Numbered from the stretch's first letter, positions 36,988-45,646 are shown. The stretch is DNA of 64,000 bases from an uncultured Gemmatimonadota bacterium (GCA_903910555.1 CAIVZZ010000006.1:1-64000); one strand, 5' to 3'. A program made the numbers and translations. Notes: generated by a model not told the origin, from the letters alone.

Positions 36988-38577
36988 ATGGCCCAGCTAG
37001 ACCGATTGCTCAACGTCATGATCACCAGCCGTGCTGACGAGCTGCTGCTCCGCGAGGACGAAGGCACGATCCTGAAGGTCGACAACGTCGAGAAGCCCGT
37101 CACCAAGGCGCTCACCGGCGCGCAGGTCGTTGCGCTGCTCAAGGAAGTCGCCACTCCGGCGGCCACGCAGCTGATCGACGCCAAGTCGCCGTCGAAGTTT
37201 CGCTACGACTGCGCCGAGGGTGTCTTCTCGGTGCGCGCGATGCTGCAGGACGGCAAGTGGAATGTCTCGATCATAGTCGACGACAAGGGCGATTTCGCGC
37301 GGCGCACGGGGATGATTAACTCGGCGTCGCTTCAGCTGCCGCCCGAAGATGCGCCGCGCGCATCGAGAAAGAGCATCAAGATGGCCGCCGCAAAGCCTGC
37401 GAAAGCCAAGGAGGCGATGGAAACACTGCTCCGAACGCTGGTGAGCGAAGGCGCGTCCGACCTGCACATGCGCGTCGGCGAGCCGCCGATTCTGCGCAAG
37501 CACGGCGAGATGGAGCGGCTCGAGCATGAAGGAAAGTTGAACAACGAAGAAGTCGAGTCGCTTTTGTTCGCGATCATGCCGGACCGCAACAAAAAAGAGT
37601 TTATGGAGCACGCCGATACCGACTTCGCGTACGAGATCGAAGGGGTCGCGCGTTTCCGCGCGAACGCGCTCAAGGATCGCAAAGGCATGGCCGCGGTGTT
37701 CCGCGTAATTCCGAGCGCGATCGTCACGGCCGACCAGCTCGGCGTTTCGAAAGAAGTGCAGAACCTATGCTTCCTGACGAAGGGGCTCGTGCTCGTCACC
37801 GGTCCGACCGGATCGGGAAAATCGACGACGCTGTGCGCGCTGGTCGATCTCGTAAACCGTTCGCGGTCCGACCACGTGATCACGATCGAAGATCCGATCG
37901 AGTTCGTGCATGAGAACAAGAGCTGCATCTTGACCCAGCGCCAAGTCGGGGTTCATACAGACTCGTTCAAGAGCGCGCTGCGAGCGGCGCTGCGCGAGGA
38001 TCCCGATATCATCCTGGTGGGTGAGCTTCGAGATCTGGAAACCGTTGCGATCGCAATCGAGACGGCCGAAACGGGACACTTGGTGTTCGGCACGCTGCAT
38101 ACGACGACGGCGGCGAGCACGATCGATCGTTTGATCGATCAGTTCCCGGCGGACCGCCAGGAGCAGGTCCGCACGATGCTATCCGAATCGCTCAAGGGCG
38201 TCGTGTCGCAGGTGCTGTGCAAGAAAATCGGCGGCGGCCGCGTGGCTGCGCGCGAGATTCTGCTGGTAACGCCAGCGATCTCGAATCTGATTCGCGAAGG
38301 GAAGACCTATCAGATTCCGAGCATCATGCAGACGTCCAAGCGGATGGGCATGATCACGATGAACGACACGCTGTTCGAGCTCGTCCAAACGAAGCAGGTC
38401 GAGCCGAAAGAGGCGTACATGCGCTCGGTCGACAAAGGTTCGTTCCTCACGAAGCTGCGCGAGGGCGGGTGGGATACATCCTACGCGGAGCAGGATCCGC
38501 TCAACGCGCCGGCGCCAGCCTCACAACAGCAGGGGGGAGCGGGAGGGAAGCCGGGCGGGGCTGCCGTCCGCCGGTAA
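36988..38577 (+). CDS. pilT: PilT-type twitching ATPase with duplicated N-terminal domain
   Basis: 529 residues versus about 350 for ordinary PilT. The C-terminal 385 residues are canonical: Walker A GPTGSGKST (272-280), Asp box EDPIEF, Walker B ILVGELRD, and GTLHTTTAAS. The first ~120 residues (LDRLLNVMITSRADELLLRE ... FRYDCAEGVFSVRAML) align in pattern with the regular PilT N-domain at about 146-235 (METLLRTLVSEGASDLHMRV ... FAYEIEGVARFRANAL), suggesting an internal duplication with a decayed first copy. No other pilus genes are nearby. ATG 36988 starts 9 bp after the CDF stop. Confidence 0.88.
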   Translation: MAQLDRLLNVMITSRADELLLREDEGTILKVDNVEKPVTKALTGAQVVALLKEVATPAATQLIDAKSPSKFRYDCAEGVFSVRAMLQDGKWNVSIIVDDKGDFARRTGMINSASLQLPPEDAPRASRKSIKMAAAKPAKAKEAMETLLRTLVSEGASDLHMRVGEPPILRKHGEMERLEHEGKLNNEEVESLLFAIMPDRNKKEFMEHADTDFAYEIEGVARFRANALKDRKGMAAVFRVIPSAIVTADQLGVSKEVQNLCFLTKGLVLVTGPTGSGKSTTLCALVDLVNRSRSDHVITIEDPIEFVHENKSCILTQRQVGVHTDSFKSALRAALREDPDIILVGELRDLETVAIAIETAETGHLVFGTLHTTTAASTIDRLIDQFPADRQEQVRTMLSESLKGVVSQVLCKKIGGGRVAAREILLVTPAISNLIREGKTYQIPSIMQTSKRMGMITMNDTLFELVQTKQVEPKEAYMRSVDKGSFLTKLREGGWDTSYAEQDPLNAPAPASQQQGGAGGKPGGAAVRR

Positions 38578-38597
38578 CGGCTCTTGGACGGTGTACG

Positions 38598-38748
38598 ACG
38601 AGTGAACTGTTAACTACTAACTGTTGGTCGGTTAACCAAAGTCTGACAATCAGTAGGGGCCGCAGCGCCAATCTTTCGGTGCGCGGCCCCTACGAATTGG
38701 GTCACCTTGGTTAACCGACCAACAGTTAGTGGTTAACAGTTCACTCGT
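38598..38748. repeat. 151-bp nested palindrome between pilT and typA
   Basis: Outer arms 38598-38641 and 38705-38748 (44 bp, two mismatches). Inner hairpin GTAGGGGCCGC (38653-38663) with GCGGCCCCTAC (38683-38693). The outer arm contains the heptads AACTGTT-AACTACT-AACTGTT (38605-38625). No open reading frame of interest. It lies 20 bp after the pilT stop and 88 bp before typA, so it could end pilT transcription. Confidence 0.97.
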
Positions 38749-38816
38749 TGGACAGTATGCCCCAAGCCGAACTCCCGTAAATTCAGGGTCTTTTGGTCAA
38801 CATTTCGCGCACTAAT

Positions 38817-38835
38817 CTGGTTATAGTTAAAGGCT
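38817..38835 (+). promoter_or_regulatory. Extended -10 element before typA
   Basis: TGGTTATAG: the TG of an extended -10 at 38818-38819, then TTATAG (38821-38826). No convincing -35. Transcription would start near 38833, so the typA message would be almost leaderless; AAGG is only 2 nt from the ATG. Confidence 0.4.
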
Positions 38836-40671
38836 ATGGAACTCCGCAACATCGCAATTATCGCTCACGTCGATCACGGCAAAACAACGCTCGTCGACCA
38901 GATGCTCCGACAGGCCGGTGCCTTTCGTGAGAATCAGGTCGTCGCCGAGCGTGTGATGGATTCAAATCCGCTCGAGCGCGAGCGTGGCATCACGATCCTC
39001 GCGAAGAACACTTCGGTCCGCTGGCACGGGGCCAAGCTGAATATCGTCGACACTCCAGGACACTCCGATTTCGGCGGTGAAGTGGAGCGCATCCTGCGCA
39101 TGGTCGACGGTGTGCTCTTGGTTGTTGATGCCTTCGACGGCCCGATGCCGCAGACGCGCTTCGTTCTCCGCAAGGCGCTCGCACTCGGCCGCACCCCGAT
39201 CATCGTCATCAACAAGATCGATCGTCCGGGTGCTGATCCGATGCGCGTGCACGAGGAAGTGCTCGATCTGTTTATTGAACTCGAGGCCAACGAAGCGCAG
39301 CTGAACGCGCCGTACGTGTATGCCTCGGGGCGCCTCGGCACGTCGACGATGAACCTCGACGACGAAGCCAAAGATCTCACGCCGCTGTTCCAGACCATCA
39401 TGGATCACGTGCCCGCGCCGCCGAACGATGCGACGGGCCCGTTCCAGATGCTGGTTTCGACGATCGACTATTCGCCGTACCTGGGTCGTCTCGCGATCGG
39501 CAGAATCGAGCGCGGTGTTGTGAATGTCGGCGAGGTTATCGCGCTGCTGCCGCTCGATCACGCGTCGAAGGCTGCGACGAGCAAGGTCACGAAGCTCTAT
39601 GCGTTCGAAGGACTCGAGCGCACCGAAGTGCAGAGCGCCGCCGCGGGCGAGATTGTCGCGCTTGCCGGACTCGAAGGCGTCGAGATAGGACTGACGCTGA
39701 CAGATCCCGGCACTCCGGAGCGTCTCGAAGGCATCGCGGTCGAAGAGCCGACGATTTCCGTCGACTTCCTCGTGAACAATTCTCCGTTCGCGGGTAAGGA
39801 AGGAAAGTTCGTCACGTCGCGTCAGATTCTGGAGCGGCTGCACAAGGAGCTCGAGAAGAACGTCGCGCTGCGTGTTGAAGAAACGGAATCGACCGATACT
39901 TGGACTGTGAGCGGACGCGGCGAACTCCATCTGTCGATTCTGATGGAGACGATGCGTCGCGAAGGATACGAGTTTCAGGTTTCGCGTCCGCGTGTCATCA
40001 CGCATCGCGGCCCGAATGGTGAGAAGCTGGAGCCGTACGAGGAGCTCGCGATCGACGTGCCCGAGGAGTTCATGGGCGTCGTGATGGAAGAGCTGGGGCC
40101 GCGTAAGGCGCAGATGATCGAGATGAAGAATCCCGGGCAGGGATTGATACGTTTGCTTTACAAGATCCCCGCTCGCGGTCTGTTCGGATATCGCTCAGAG
40201 TTCATGACGGACACGCGCGGCACCGGAATCATCCACCACCGGTTTTTGGAGTACGGTGCGTGGGCCGGCTCGCTCGAAGGACGTGGGCGTGGCGTGCTCG
40301 TATCGATGGAATCGGGCACGATCGTCGCCTTCGCGCTGGCGAATCTTCAGGACCGGTCGACGCTGTTCGTGGCGCCGGGTGAGGATGTGTACGAGGGAAT
40401 GATCGTTGGCGAGAATTCACGTCCGGGCGATATGGACGTCAATCCTACACGAGAGAAGAAGCTGTCGAACATGCGGTCGAAGTCGGCGGACGACGCGATT
40501 TCGCTGGAGCCGCCGCGGGAGTTGACGTTAGAGGTCGCGCTGGAGTATATCGAAGACGACGAGTTGATCGAGGTCACTCCGAAATCGATCCGTCTTCGTA
40601 AGCGCAAGCTGGCAGTGAGCGACAGAAAGAAGATTTCGCGCGAAGCCAAGAAGGAACGCGCAGAGGTTTAA
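38836..40671 (+). CDS. typA: GTP-binding translation factor TypA/BipA
   Basis: 611 residues. GTPase motifs [12 protein letters not shown] (G1), RGITIL (G2), [11 protein letters not shown] (G3), NKIDRP (G4). EF-G-like domains II, III and V, then the BipA-specific C-domain ending Lys/Arg-rich. Ribosome-binding GTPase needed for stress and low-temperature translation and 50S assembly. Preceded by the long palindrome and an extended -10. Confidence 0.96.
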   Translation: MELRNIAIIAHVDHGKTTLVDQMLRQAGAFRENQVVAERVMDSNPLERERGITILAKNTSVRWHGAKLNIVDTPGHSDFGGEVERILRMVDGVLLVVDAFDGPMPQTRFVLRKALALGRTPIIVINKIDRPGADPMRVHEEVLDLFIELEANEAQLNAPYVYASGRLGTSTMNLDDEAKDLTPLFQTIMDHVPAPPNDATGPFQMLVSTIDYSPYLGRLAIGRIERGVVNVGEVIALLPLDHASKAATSKVTKLYAFEGLERTEVQSAAAGEIVALAGLEGVEIGLTLTDPGTPERLEGIAVEEPTISVDFLVNNSPFAGKEGKFVTSRQILERLHKELEKNVALRVEETESTDTWTVSGRGELHLSILMETMRREGYEFQVSRPRVITHRGPNGEKLEPYEELAIDVPEEFMGVVMEELGPRKAQMIEMKNPGQGLIRLLYKIPARGLFGYRSEFMTDTRGTGIIHHRFLEYGAWAGSLEGRGRGVLVSMESGTIVAFALANLQDRSTLFVAPGEDVYEGMIVGENSRPGDMDVNPTREKKLSNMRSKSADDAISLEPPRELTLEVALEYIEDDELIEVTPKSIRLRKRKLAVSDRKKISREAKKERAEV

Positions 40672-40797
40672 AGACGCCGCCGCAGTTAATTGAATAGTTG
40701 TCACGTGGCGGTTGTTCGTTGATAGTTGTTGTTGCGTGCGTTGTTCAGTCGTTCTTGCAGTTCATTCGTCGTTTTCTCGAATCGGAGAGCCGGGATT

Positions 40798-41040
40798 ATG
40801 CCGGGCAGTGGTGAGTCGTCGCCGTCCGCCGGACGTGACGAGTTTGGGTTCGACCTCGCGGGTGGTGACGACGAGGCCGAGGAGCTCGATGCGGACGATG
40901 AGGATCTCGATGACGATGATCTCGAAGACGAAGATGAAGACGGTCTGCTCGACGAAGACGAGCTGATCGATTTGGACGATGAGTACGACGATGCCGACCA
41001 GGACGACAAGCAGCATCCCGGGCATCGCTACGACGATTGA
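40798..41040 (+). CDS. Very acidic small protein of unknown function
   Basis: 80 residues starting at ATG 40798 with GGAGAG upstream. Roughly half of all residues are Asp or Glu (39 of 80 by hand count), concentrated from residue 24 to 73 with no basic residue in that stretch. The tail is KQHPGHRYDD. No fold or family recognised; such proteins can bind cations or basic partners. It lies between typA and tRNA-Ile. It is supported by the ribosome-binding site and an open frame, but could be spurious given the repetitive GAC/GAT/GAA codons. Confidence 0.55.
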   Translation: MPGSGESSPSAGRDEFGFDLAGGDDEAEELDADDEDLDDDDLEDEDEDGLLDEDELIDLDDEYDDADQDDKQHPGHRYDD

Positions 41041-41094
41041 CCTGTTTCGTTGACTGAGCGGCCCGGTCCCGCTTTATTTCGAGACTGATGTTTA

Positions 41095-41150
<56 letters not shown>

Positions 41151-41168
<18 letters not shown>

Positions 41169-41330
41169 TTGATCAGGAAGTCGTTGTCCTCGCGGAGCTC
41201 GGATCAACTCCTCGATGGCCCATTGATCAGGAAGTCGTTGTCCTCGCGGAGCTCGGATCAACTCCTCGATGGCCCATTGATCAGGAAGTCGTTGTCCTCG
41301 CGGAGCTCGGATCAACTCCTCGATGGCCCA
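41151..41330 (+). repeat. 54-bp tandem repeat carrying the tRNA-Ile 3' end
   Basis: Three identical 54-bp units (41151-41204, 41205-41258, 41259-41312) plus a partial unit (41313-41330). Each starts with the 18-nt tRNA 3' end (T-loop half, T-stem 3' strand, acceptor 3' strand, A), followed by a 36-nt linker. The first unit's 18 nt are the genuine tRNA end. All copies precede the terminator, so they should be in the tRNA precursor. Confidence 0.98.
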
Positions 41331-41349
41331 CTTGGGAGAGATAGGGACT

Positions 41350-41382
41350 GCCCGTTGGCGCTTCGGCGACCAACGGGCTTTT
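41350..41382 (+). terminator. Intrinsic terminator of the tRNA-Ile unit
   Basis: GCCCGTTGG (41350-41358) pairs with CCAACGGGC (41370-41378). The stem continues as CGC-TTCG-GCG with a UUCG tetraloop (41359-41368) and is followed by TTTT (41379-41382). Strong rho-independent form. It also insulates the PadR promoter downstream. Confidence 0.88.
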
Positions 41383-41487
41383 CGTTTGCGTTCGCTTCTA
41401 GCGGCGTGGTGTCCGCTATGGTGCCCGTTCATTGGTGACAATGAAACGCCTCAACTTGCGGCTGGAGTTGTCGACGTTCGGGTCCCC

Positions 41488-41525
41488 TTGCGCTTCTACA
41501 CGAGTCACATAGTATTGTGTAGAAG
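41488..41525 (+). promoter_or_regulatory. PadR promoter with embedded inverted-repeat operator
   Basis: -35 TTGCGC (41488-41493), 16-bp spacer, -10 TAGTAT (41510-41515). A perfect 9-bp inverted repeat CTTCTACAC (41493-41501) / GTGTAGAAG (41517-41525) with a 15-bp spacer encloses the -10. Position and symmetry fit autorepression by the adjacent PadR protein. The rest of 41383-41487 shows no gene. Confidence 0.68.
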
Positions 41526-41539
41526 CAACAGGGGAGAAC

Positions 41540-41872
41540 GTGACCGACAAGCCAATCGACCTGCCGCAGGGCACACTTGACTTGCTCATCCTTAAGGCCC
41601 TTTCGCTCGGACCGATGCACGGCTGGGCGGTATCCGAGCGGATCGCGCAGGTGTCGCGCGAGGAGCTGGCCATCCAGCAGGGCTCGCTCTATCCATCGCT
41701 GCATCGACTCGAGCGGCGCGGGCTGGTAAAGGCCAAGTGGGGCGTGACGGCGAACAACCGGCGCGCGAAGTACTACGAGCTTACCCGCAGCGGGCGCGCG
41801 CACCTACAAGACGAGGCGGATGCGTGGTCGCGGCTCGTTGCGGTGGTCGGGCTGATCATGAAGACGACCTGA
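41540..41872 (+). CDS. PadR-family transcriptional regulator
   Basis: 110 residues, GTG start with GGGGAG upstream. PadR winged helix from residue 8 to about 85 (LPQGTLDLLILKALSLGPMHGWAVSERI ... GSLYPSLHRLERRGLVKAKWG ... RRAKYYELTRSGRAHL), then a short dimerisation helix. Such short PadR proteins are regularly encoded directly before stand-alone ABC permeases and repress them. The gene ends 8 bp before the permease. Confidence 0.93.
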   Translation: MTDKPIDLPQGTLDLLILKALSLGPMHGWAVSERIAQVSREELAIQQGSLYPSLHRLERRGLVKAKWGVTANNRRAKYYELTRSGRAHLQDEADAWSRLVAVVGLIMKTT

Positions 41873-41880
41873 GGGCTGTC

Positions 41881-44604
41881 ATGTCGCGCGAACTGCTGAG
41901 CGATCTTCGGTACCGTCTCCGCGCGCTGTTCGGCGGCAGACAGATGGAGCGCGAACTTGACGATGAGCTTCAATTTCACCTGGATGCTCAGACCGATCGC
42001 CTCGTGCGCGAGGGCGTTACGCCAGCGGAGGCCGTCCGCCGGGCGCGCATCGCGATCGGCGGCGTCGAACACGTAAAGGAACTGAGCCGCGACGGGCGCG
42101 GCGTCCGCGTCGCGCTGGATGTCGCGCGCGACTTCGCCTTCGCGATGCGCGCGGCGCGACGGCGTCCGGGTTTCTCGCTGATCGTCGCGCTCTCGCTCGC
42201 GTTGGGAATCGGCTCAACGACGGCGGTATTCAGCCTCACATACGACGTGCTCCTCGCGCCGCTTCGCCTACCGCATCCCGAGCAGCTCGCGTCGCTTACG
42301 CGCATCGACAAGGACGAAGATGACAACTCGTTTACATGGGCTGAGTACGCCGCGTTGCGCGACACTCCTGGTGCCGGCATGTTCTCGGCAGTGCGCTCCG
42401 CCAGCGCGATTTCGATCGTCGCGGGCGAGCAGCGCGACCTGATCAACATTCACTTCGTCGACGGCTCTTACTTTCCACTGACCGGCGCGCGCGCTTCACA
42501 GGGGCGCCTTATCTCCGCGAATGACGACGCCTTCGGCGCACCGGTTGTGGTGCTATCCGCGTGGTTTGCTGACAAGCTCTTTCCCGGCGATTCGGAACGC
42601 ATCGGGAAGATCGTACTAATTCGCGGCGCGCCGTTCACGGTCATCGGTGTAACAGAGCGGCCGTTCCTGGCCCTCGAGTTCCCAGGCTGGTTCACGGCGG
42701 CAATTCCGCACGGCGCGGTATCGCTTCTCGGTGCGCTCGGTCCCGGGAGCGACAATCGCGGTGAACCTTTCGGGGTTGGCGACGACCGACTGAGTGCGCA
42801 CCGGCTGTTTCGCGTGGTCGCGCGCATTCCGGGGGACCTGCCGGCGGCGCGCGCGGCACTCGCGGCGGCCTTTCAGCGATGCTGCCGCTCCACGTCGACG
42901 GAGCGGCTCGTCGTTACGGAGATCAGCCGGGGCATTGGCGGTGGGAAGAACGACTTTCGAGTTCAGGCTCGGGGGATTCTCACGATCCTTCTTGGGGGAA
43001 TGGCTCTCGTGCTGCTCGTCGTGTGCGCCAACGTCGCCGGATTGCTGCTCGTGCGAGAGTCGGCGCGGAAGCGAGAGATCGCCGTGCGGCTCGCACTGGG
43101 CGCATCGCGCGCACGGATCATCCTGCAACTCGTGATGGAGAATGTGCCGCTCGCGATCGCAGGGGGTGTCGGCGGCGCGGCAGTCGCGATCTGGTATTCG
43201 GCAATCTTCATGCGGAACATACCGCCGGATTGGGCCACTCCCGCAGATCCGGTCCAGCTTTTCGGGATTCGCGTGGGGCCGGTGCTGGTCGGCTGCACCG
43301 CGGCGCTGACGCTGATATGCGGGATTGGGTTTTCGATTTATCCCGCGCTCCGCGCGACACGGCACGATCTTGCGCGGTCTCTTCGCCTCGACGCGCGGGC
43401 GTCCCGCACCCGCAAGCAGGGCGCGCTGGCGCGCGGAGTGGTCGCCGCGCAGGTGGCGGTCACGCTCGCGCTCGTGACCGCGGGCGGACTGTTCGCGGCC
43501 ACCATCGGAAACCTCGAGCGCCTCGATGGCGGCTTCAACTCAGGGAATCTGCTGCTCGCCGGCCTCGAGGCGCGCAGTTCCCGCTACGAGTCGACGGGCG
43601 TGGCGCCGTTGCTCGGCGCGGTCGTCGCGCGCGTCCGCAACGAGCCGGGCGTGCGCTTTGCCGCTGCCGCAACGAGCGTGCCAGTGTTCGGTGGTAACAA
43701 CTGGCGCGCCATCGCCGAGATTCCTGGCTTCGTTCCACCACCGGGAAAGCATGCCTCGGTGGCGCTTTCGGCGCTGACGCCCGGGTACTTCGACGCACTG
43801 GGCGTGAAGCTCGTCACTGGGCGCGATTTCGCGAATACTGACGATGCGGGATCGGAGCCCGTGGCGATCGTCAGCTCCGCCTTCGTGCGAAAATATCTGT
43901 CGCGCGTGACCCCGCTGGGGCAATCGGTTGCGGTTGCATCGCACGGCGATTCGTTGATCGCGGTGCGCATCGTCGGCGTCGCGCCCGACGTCGCGTCCGG
44001 TGACTTGCGCGCGCCTGCGGCGCCGCTCGTGTACGTGCCATTTTCACAGACTACGGGATCGTGGCACGGCGCCATGCTTGCAATCCGTACGGCCGGAAAC
44101 CCGAATGACGAAATCCGCTCGACGTTGCGGGCGATTCAGGCCTCGGCGCCGGGATTGAACGTGCGCAATGTGCGGGATATGCAGTCGCTGCGAGATCAGG
44201 CGACGACCGTCGAGCGTCTCGCCGCGCGTCTCGCGACGTTCGTGAGTGCCATGGCGCTGCTGCTTTCGGCGGTAGGGCTCTACGGCGTGGTCGCGTACAG
44301 CGTTTCACAACGAACAAGCGAGATTGGCATTCGCCTGGCGCTCGGTGCGCGCCGGGGGTCGGTGCTTTGGCTCGTCGCACGCGAGGCCATCGTCATCGTC
44401 GCCGCGGGCGTGGTGGTGGGGATTCCGCTGTCGTACGCAACGGGCGGCGCGCTTCGATCGCAACTGTTCGGGATTGGAGTGCACAACCCGGTGGCGCTCA
44501 CAGTGGCCGTTGCGTTGTTGGCGGGGGTGGGGTTGGCGGCAAGCGTAATTCCCGCGAGTCGCGCGACGCAGATTGATCCGAGGGCGGCGCTGAACGCAGA
44601 TTGA
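41881..44604 (+). CDS. ADOP-type ABC transporter permease (MacB/FtsX fold)
   Basis: 907 residues from ATG 41881; a longer open frame upstream overlaps padR in another frame. The ADOP N-terminus (LLSDLRYRLRALFGGRQMERELDDELQFHLD, about 4-35) precedes a TM, a MacB-type periplasmic domain, an FtsX core of three TMs (about 360-500), a second periplasmic domain, and a final FtsX core (about 785-900) ending SRATQIDPRAALNAD. No ATPase is encoded nearby, as usual for this class in Gemmatimonadota and Acidobacteriota. Substrate unknown; PadR control suggests a toxic small molecule or peptide. Confidence 0.9.
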   Translation: MSRELLSDLRYRLRALFGGRQMERELDDELQFHLDAQTDRLVREGVTPAEAVRRARIAIGGVEHVKELSRDGRGVRVALDVARDFAFAMRAARRRPGFSLIVALSLALGIGSTTAVFSLTYDVLLAPLRLPHPEQLASLTRIDKDEDDNSFTWAEYAALRDTPGAGMFSAVRSASAISIVAGEQRDLINIHFVDGSYFPLTGARASQGRLISANDDAFGAPVVVLSAWFADKLFPGDSERIGKIVLIRGAPFTVIGVTERPFLALEFPGWFTAAIPHGAVSLLGALGPGSDNRGEPFGVGDDRLSAHRLFRVVARIPGDLPAARAALAAAFQRCCRSTSTERLVVTEISRGIGGGKNDFRVQARGILTILLGGMALVLLVVCANVAGLLLVRESARKREIAVRLALGASRARIILQLVMENVPLAIAGGVGGAAVAIWYSAIFMRNIPPDWATPADPVQLFGIRVGPVLVGCTAALTLICGIGFSIYPALRATRHDLARSLRLDARASRTRKQGALARGVVAAQVAVTLALVTAGGLFAATIGNLERLDGGFNSGNLLLAGLEARSSRYESTGVAPLLGAVVARVRNEPGVRFAAAATSVPVFGGNNWRAIAEIPGFVPPPGKHASVALSALTPGYFDALGVKLVTGRDFANTDDAGSEPVAIVSSAFVRKYLSRVTPLGQSVAVASHGDSLIAVRIVGVAPDVASGDLRAPAAPLVYVPFSQTTGSWHGAMLAIRTAGNPNDEIRSTLRAIQASAPGLNVRNVRDMQSLRDQATTVERLAARLATFVSAMALLLSAVGLYGVVAYSVSQRTSEIGIRLALGARRGSVLWLVAREAIVIVAAGVVVGIPLSYATGGALRSQLFGIGVHNPVALTVAVALLAGVGLAASVIPASRATQIDPRAALNAD

Positions 44605-44773
44605 AGAACGGGACGCCTGGCGTGCCCTGCGCCGCGCAATGGTGTCCATCCGAGTGTGTGAAATGCACGTCGACTTGAACATTTGCGCACAATTCGAACG
44701 CGAAACTGAGCAGGATGTTCGAGACGCGCGGACAAAGTGAACGTTCGCGCACAATTCATGCGCAGTTCAGGGG
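44605..44773. other. Gap without gene, short imperfect direct repeat
   Basis: No coding potential seen. GAAC-N2-TT/C-N-GCGCACAATTC occurs twice (44677-44695 and 44739-44757) with two differences. This could be a trace of element ends. The gap runs up to the tRNA-Ile 3' fragment. Confidence 0.4.
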
Positions 44774-44817
44774 GCCTGATAAGCGTGAGGTCCGAGGTTC
44801 AACTCCTCGATGGCCCA
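44774..44817 (+). pseudogene. tRNA-Ile 3' half (anticodon loop to discriminator)
   Basis: 44 nt identical to 41125-41168 of the complete tRNA-Ile: the end of the anticodon stem, loop, variable region, T-arm and acceptor 3' strand. The 5' half is missing, so it cannot make a tRNA. Position relative to the full gene is that expected for an attR-type remnant. Confidence 0.95.
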
Positions 44818-44874
44818 CTGATTAAGGAAGTCGTTGTCCTCCTCGGGGAGTCGGATCAACTCCTCAATGGCCCA
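44800..44874 (+). repeat. Diverged copy of the tRNA-end repeat
   Basis: One 57-bp unit (44800-44856) and an 18-bp partial (44857-44874, one change) related to the 54-bp repeats at 41151. The linker differs by a few bases and a 3-bp gain. It shows that the repeat unit exists on both sides of the PadR/permease cassette. Confidence 0.9.
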
Positions 44875-44898
44875 CTGAAAACGGAAGTCGCCTTATCG

Positions 44899-44930
44899 AG
44901 CGCCGCCCAGACTTAGGTCTCGGCGGCGCT
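44899..44930 (+). terminator. Hairpin after the tRNA fragment
   Basis: AGCGCCGCC (44899-44907) / GGCGGCGCT (44922-44930) with an inner AGAC/GTCT pairing. It is followed by TTGGTTATCT, so the T-tract is weak. It occupies the place that 41350-41382 has after the intact tRNA and could be the original tRNA terminator. Confidence 0.6.
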
Positions 44931-45032
44931 TTGGTTATCTCTGCGTGAATTCAGTGACGCATACGGGAACGGAGCATCTTAGGTTCGCGTTGCCCGGATG
45001 AGACCCGAACGCCCTTCCCGGCACCACTTGCA

Positions 45033-45055
45033 AATCTGCATATATCGTGCAGATT
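45033..45055. promoter_or_regulatory. VapBC operator-like inverted repeat
   Basis: Perfect 8-bp arms AATCTGCA (45033-45040) and TGCAGATT (45048-45055) with TATATCG between, ending next to the vapB start. Typical position for autoregulation by the antitoxin-toxin complex. The region 44931-45032 shows no gene. Confidence 0.65.
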
Positions 45056-45062
45056 GATGCAG

Positions 45063-45287
45063 ATGAGAACCACACTCAATCTGGACGACGACCTCATGAA
45101 TCGCGCAATTCATCTCTCCGGCATCGCGGAGAAAACCGCAGTAATCCACGCCGGCCTCGAGGCGCTCATCGCGCGTGAATCCGCACGCCGGCTTGCCCGG
45201 CTCGGCGCCTCCATGCCCGATCTCGAGCTCCCGCCGCGCCGGCGCCCTGAGGCTCCCGCCCCGCGGAAGTCACGTGGTTCTCGCTGA
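45063..45287 (+). CDS. vapB: Type II antitoxin, VapB family
   Basis: 74 residues from ATG 45063 (MRTTLNLDDDLMNRAIHLSG); ATG 45057 and TTG 45054 are also in frame. The N-terminal ribbon-helix-helix pattern (TTLNLDDDL ... AVIHAGLEALIARES) binds the operator just upstream. The Pro/Arg-rich C-terminus should wrap the toxin. Its stop lies inside the toxin frame (14-bp overlap), the usual coupling in vapBC pairs. Confidence 0.88.
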   Translation: MRTTLNLDDDLMNRAIHLSGIAEKTAVIHAGLEALIARESARRLARLGASMPDLELPPRRRPEAPAPRKSRGSR

Positions 45288-45621
45288 CACATCGGTGTGG
45301 GTGCATCACTTTCGGCGCGGCAGCGACCGGCTCGGCGTGCTGCTCGAGTCCGGAATGGTGGCGATCCATCCATTCGTACTCGGCGAGCTCGCGTGCGGGA
45401 CGCTCGCGCATCGCGGTGAGACGCTGAACAGCCTCCGCGCTCTTCCGCATGTTGCCGCGGCGGATGATGACGAGGTGATGCGCTTGATCGAGACGTCGCG
45501 ACTCTGGGGGACCGGTCTCGGTTGGATCGACGTACACTTGCTCGCGGCCGCGAAGCTTGCTGATGTGAAGTTGTGGACGCTCGACACGGCGCTCGCGCGC
45601 GCGGCCGGGCATACGTCCTGA
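45274..45621 (+). CDS. vapC: PIN-domain toxin, VapC family
   Basis: 115 residues from GTG 45274 with GGAA upstream. PIN RNase with acidic site residues in VVLADTSVWVHHF (Asp about 5), LGELACG (Glu), GWIDVHLLAAA (Asp) and WTLDTALARAAG (Asp). Cleaves tRNA or rRNA when the antitoxin is lost. The gene lies 344 bp after the tRNA-Ile hairpin. Confidence 0.9.
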   Translation: MVLADTSVWVHHFRRGSDRLGVLLESGMVAIHPFVLGELACGTLAHRGETLNSLRALPHVAAADDDEVMRLIETSRLWGTGLGWIDVHLLAAAKLADVKLWTLDTALARAAGHTS

Positions 45622-45646
45622 ACGCCTTTCAAGGAGCCGTTCCTCA

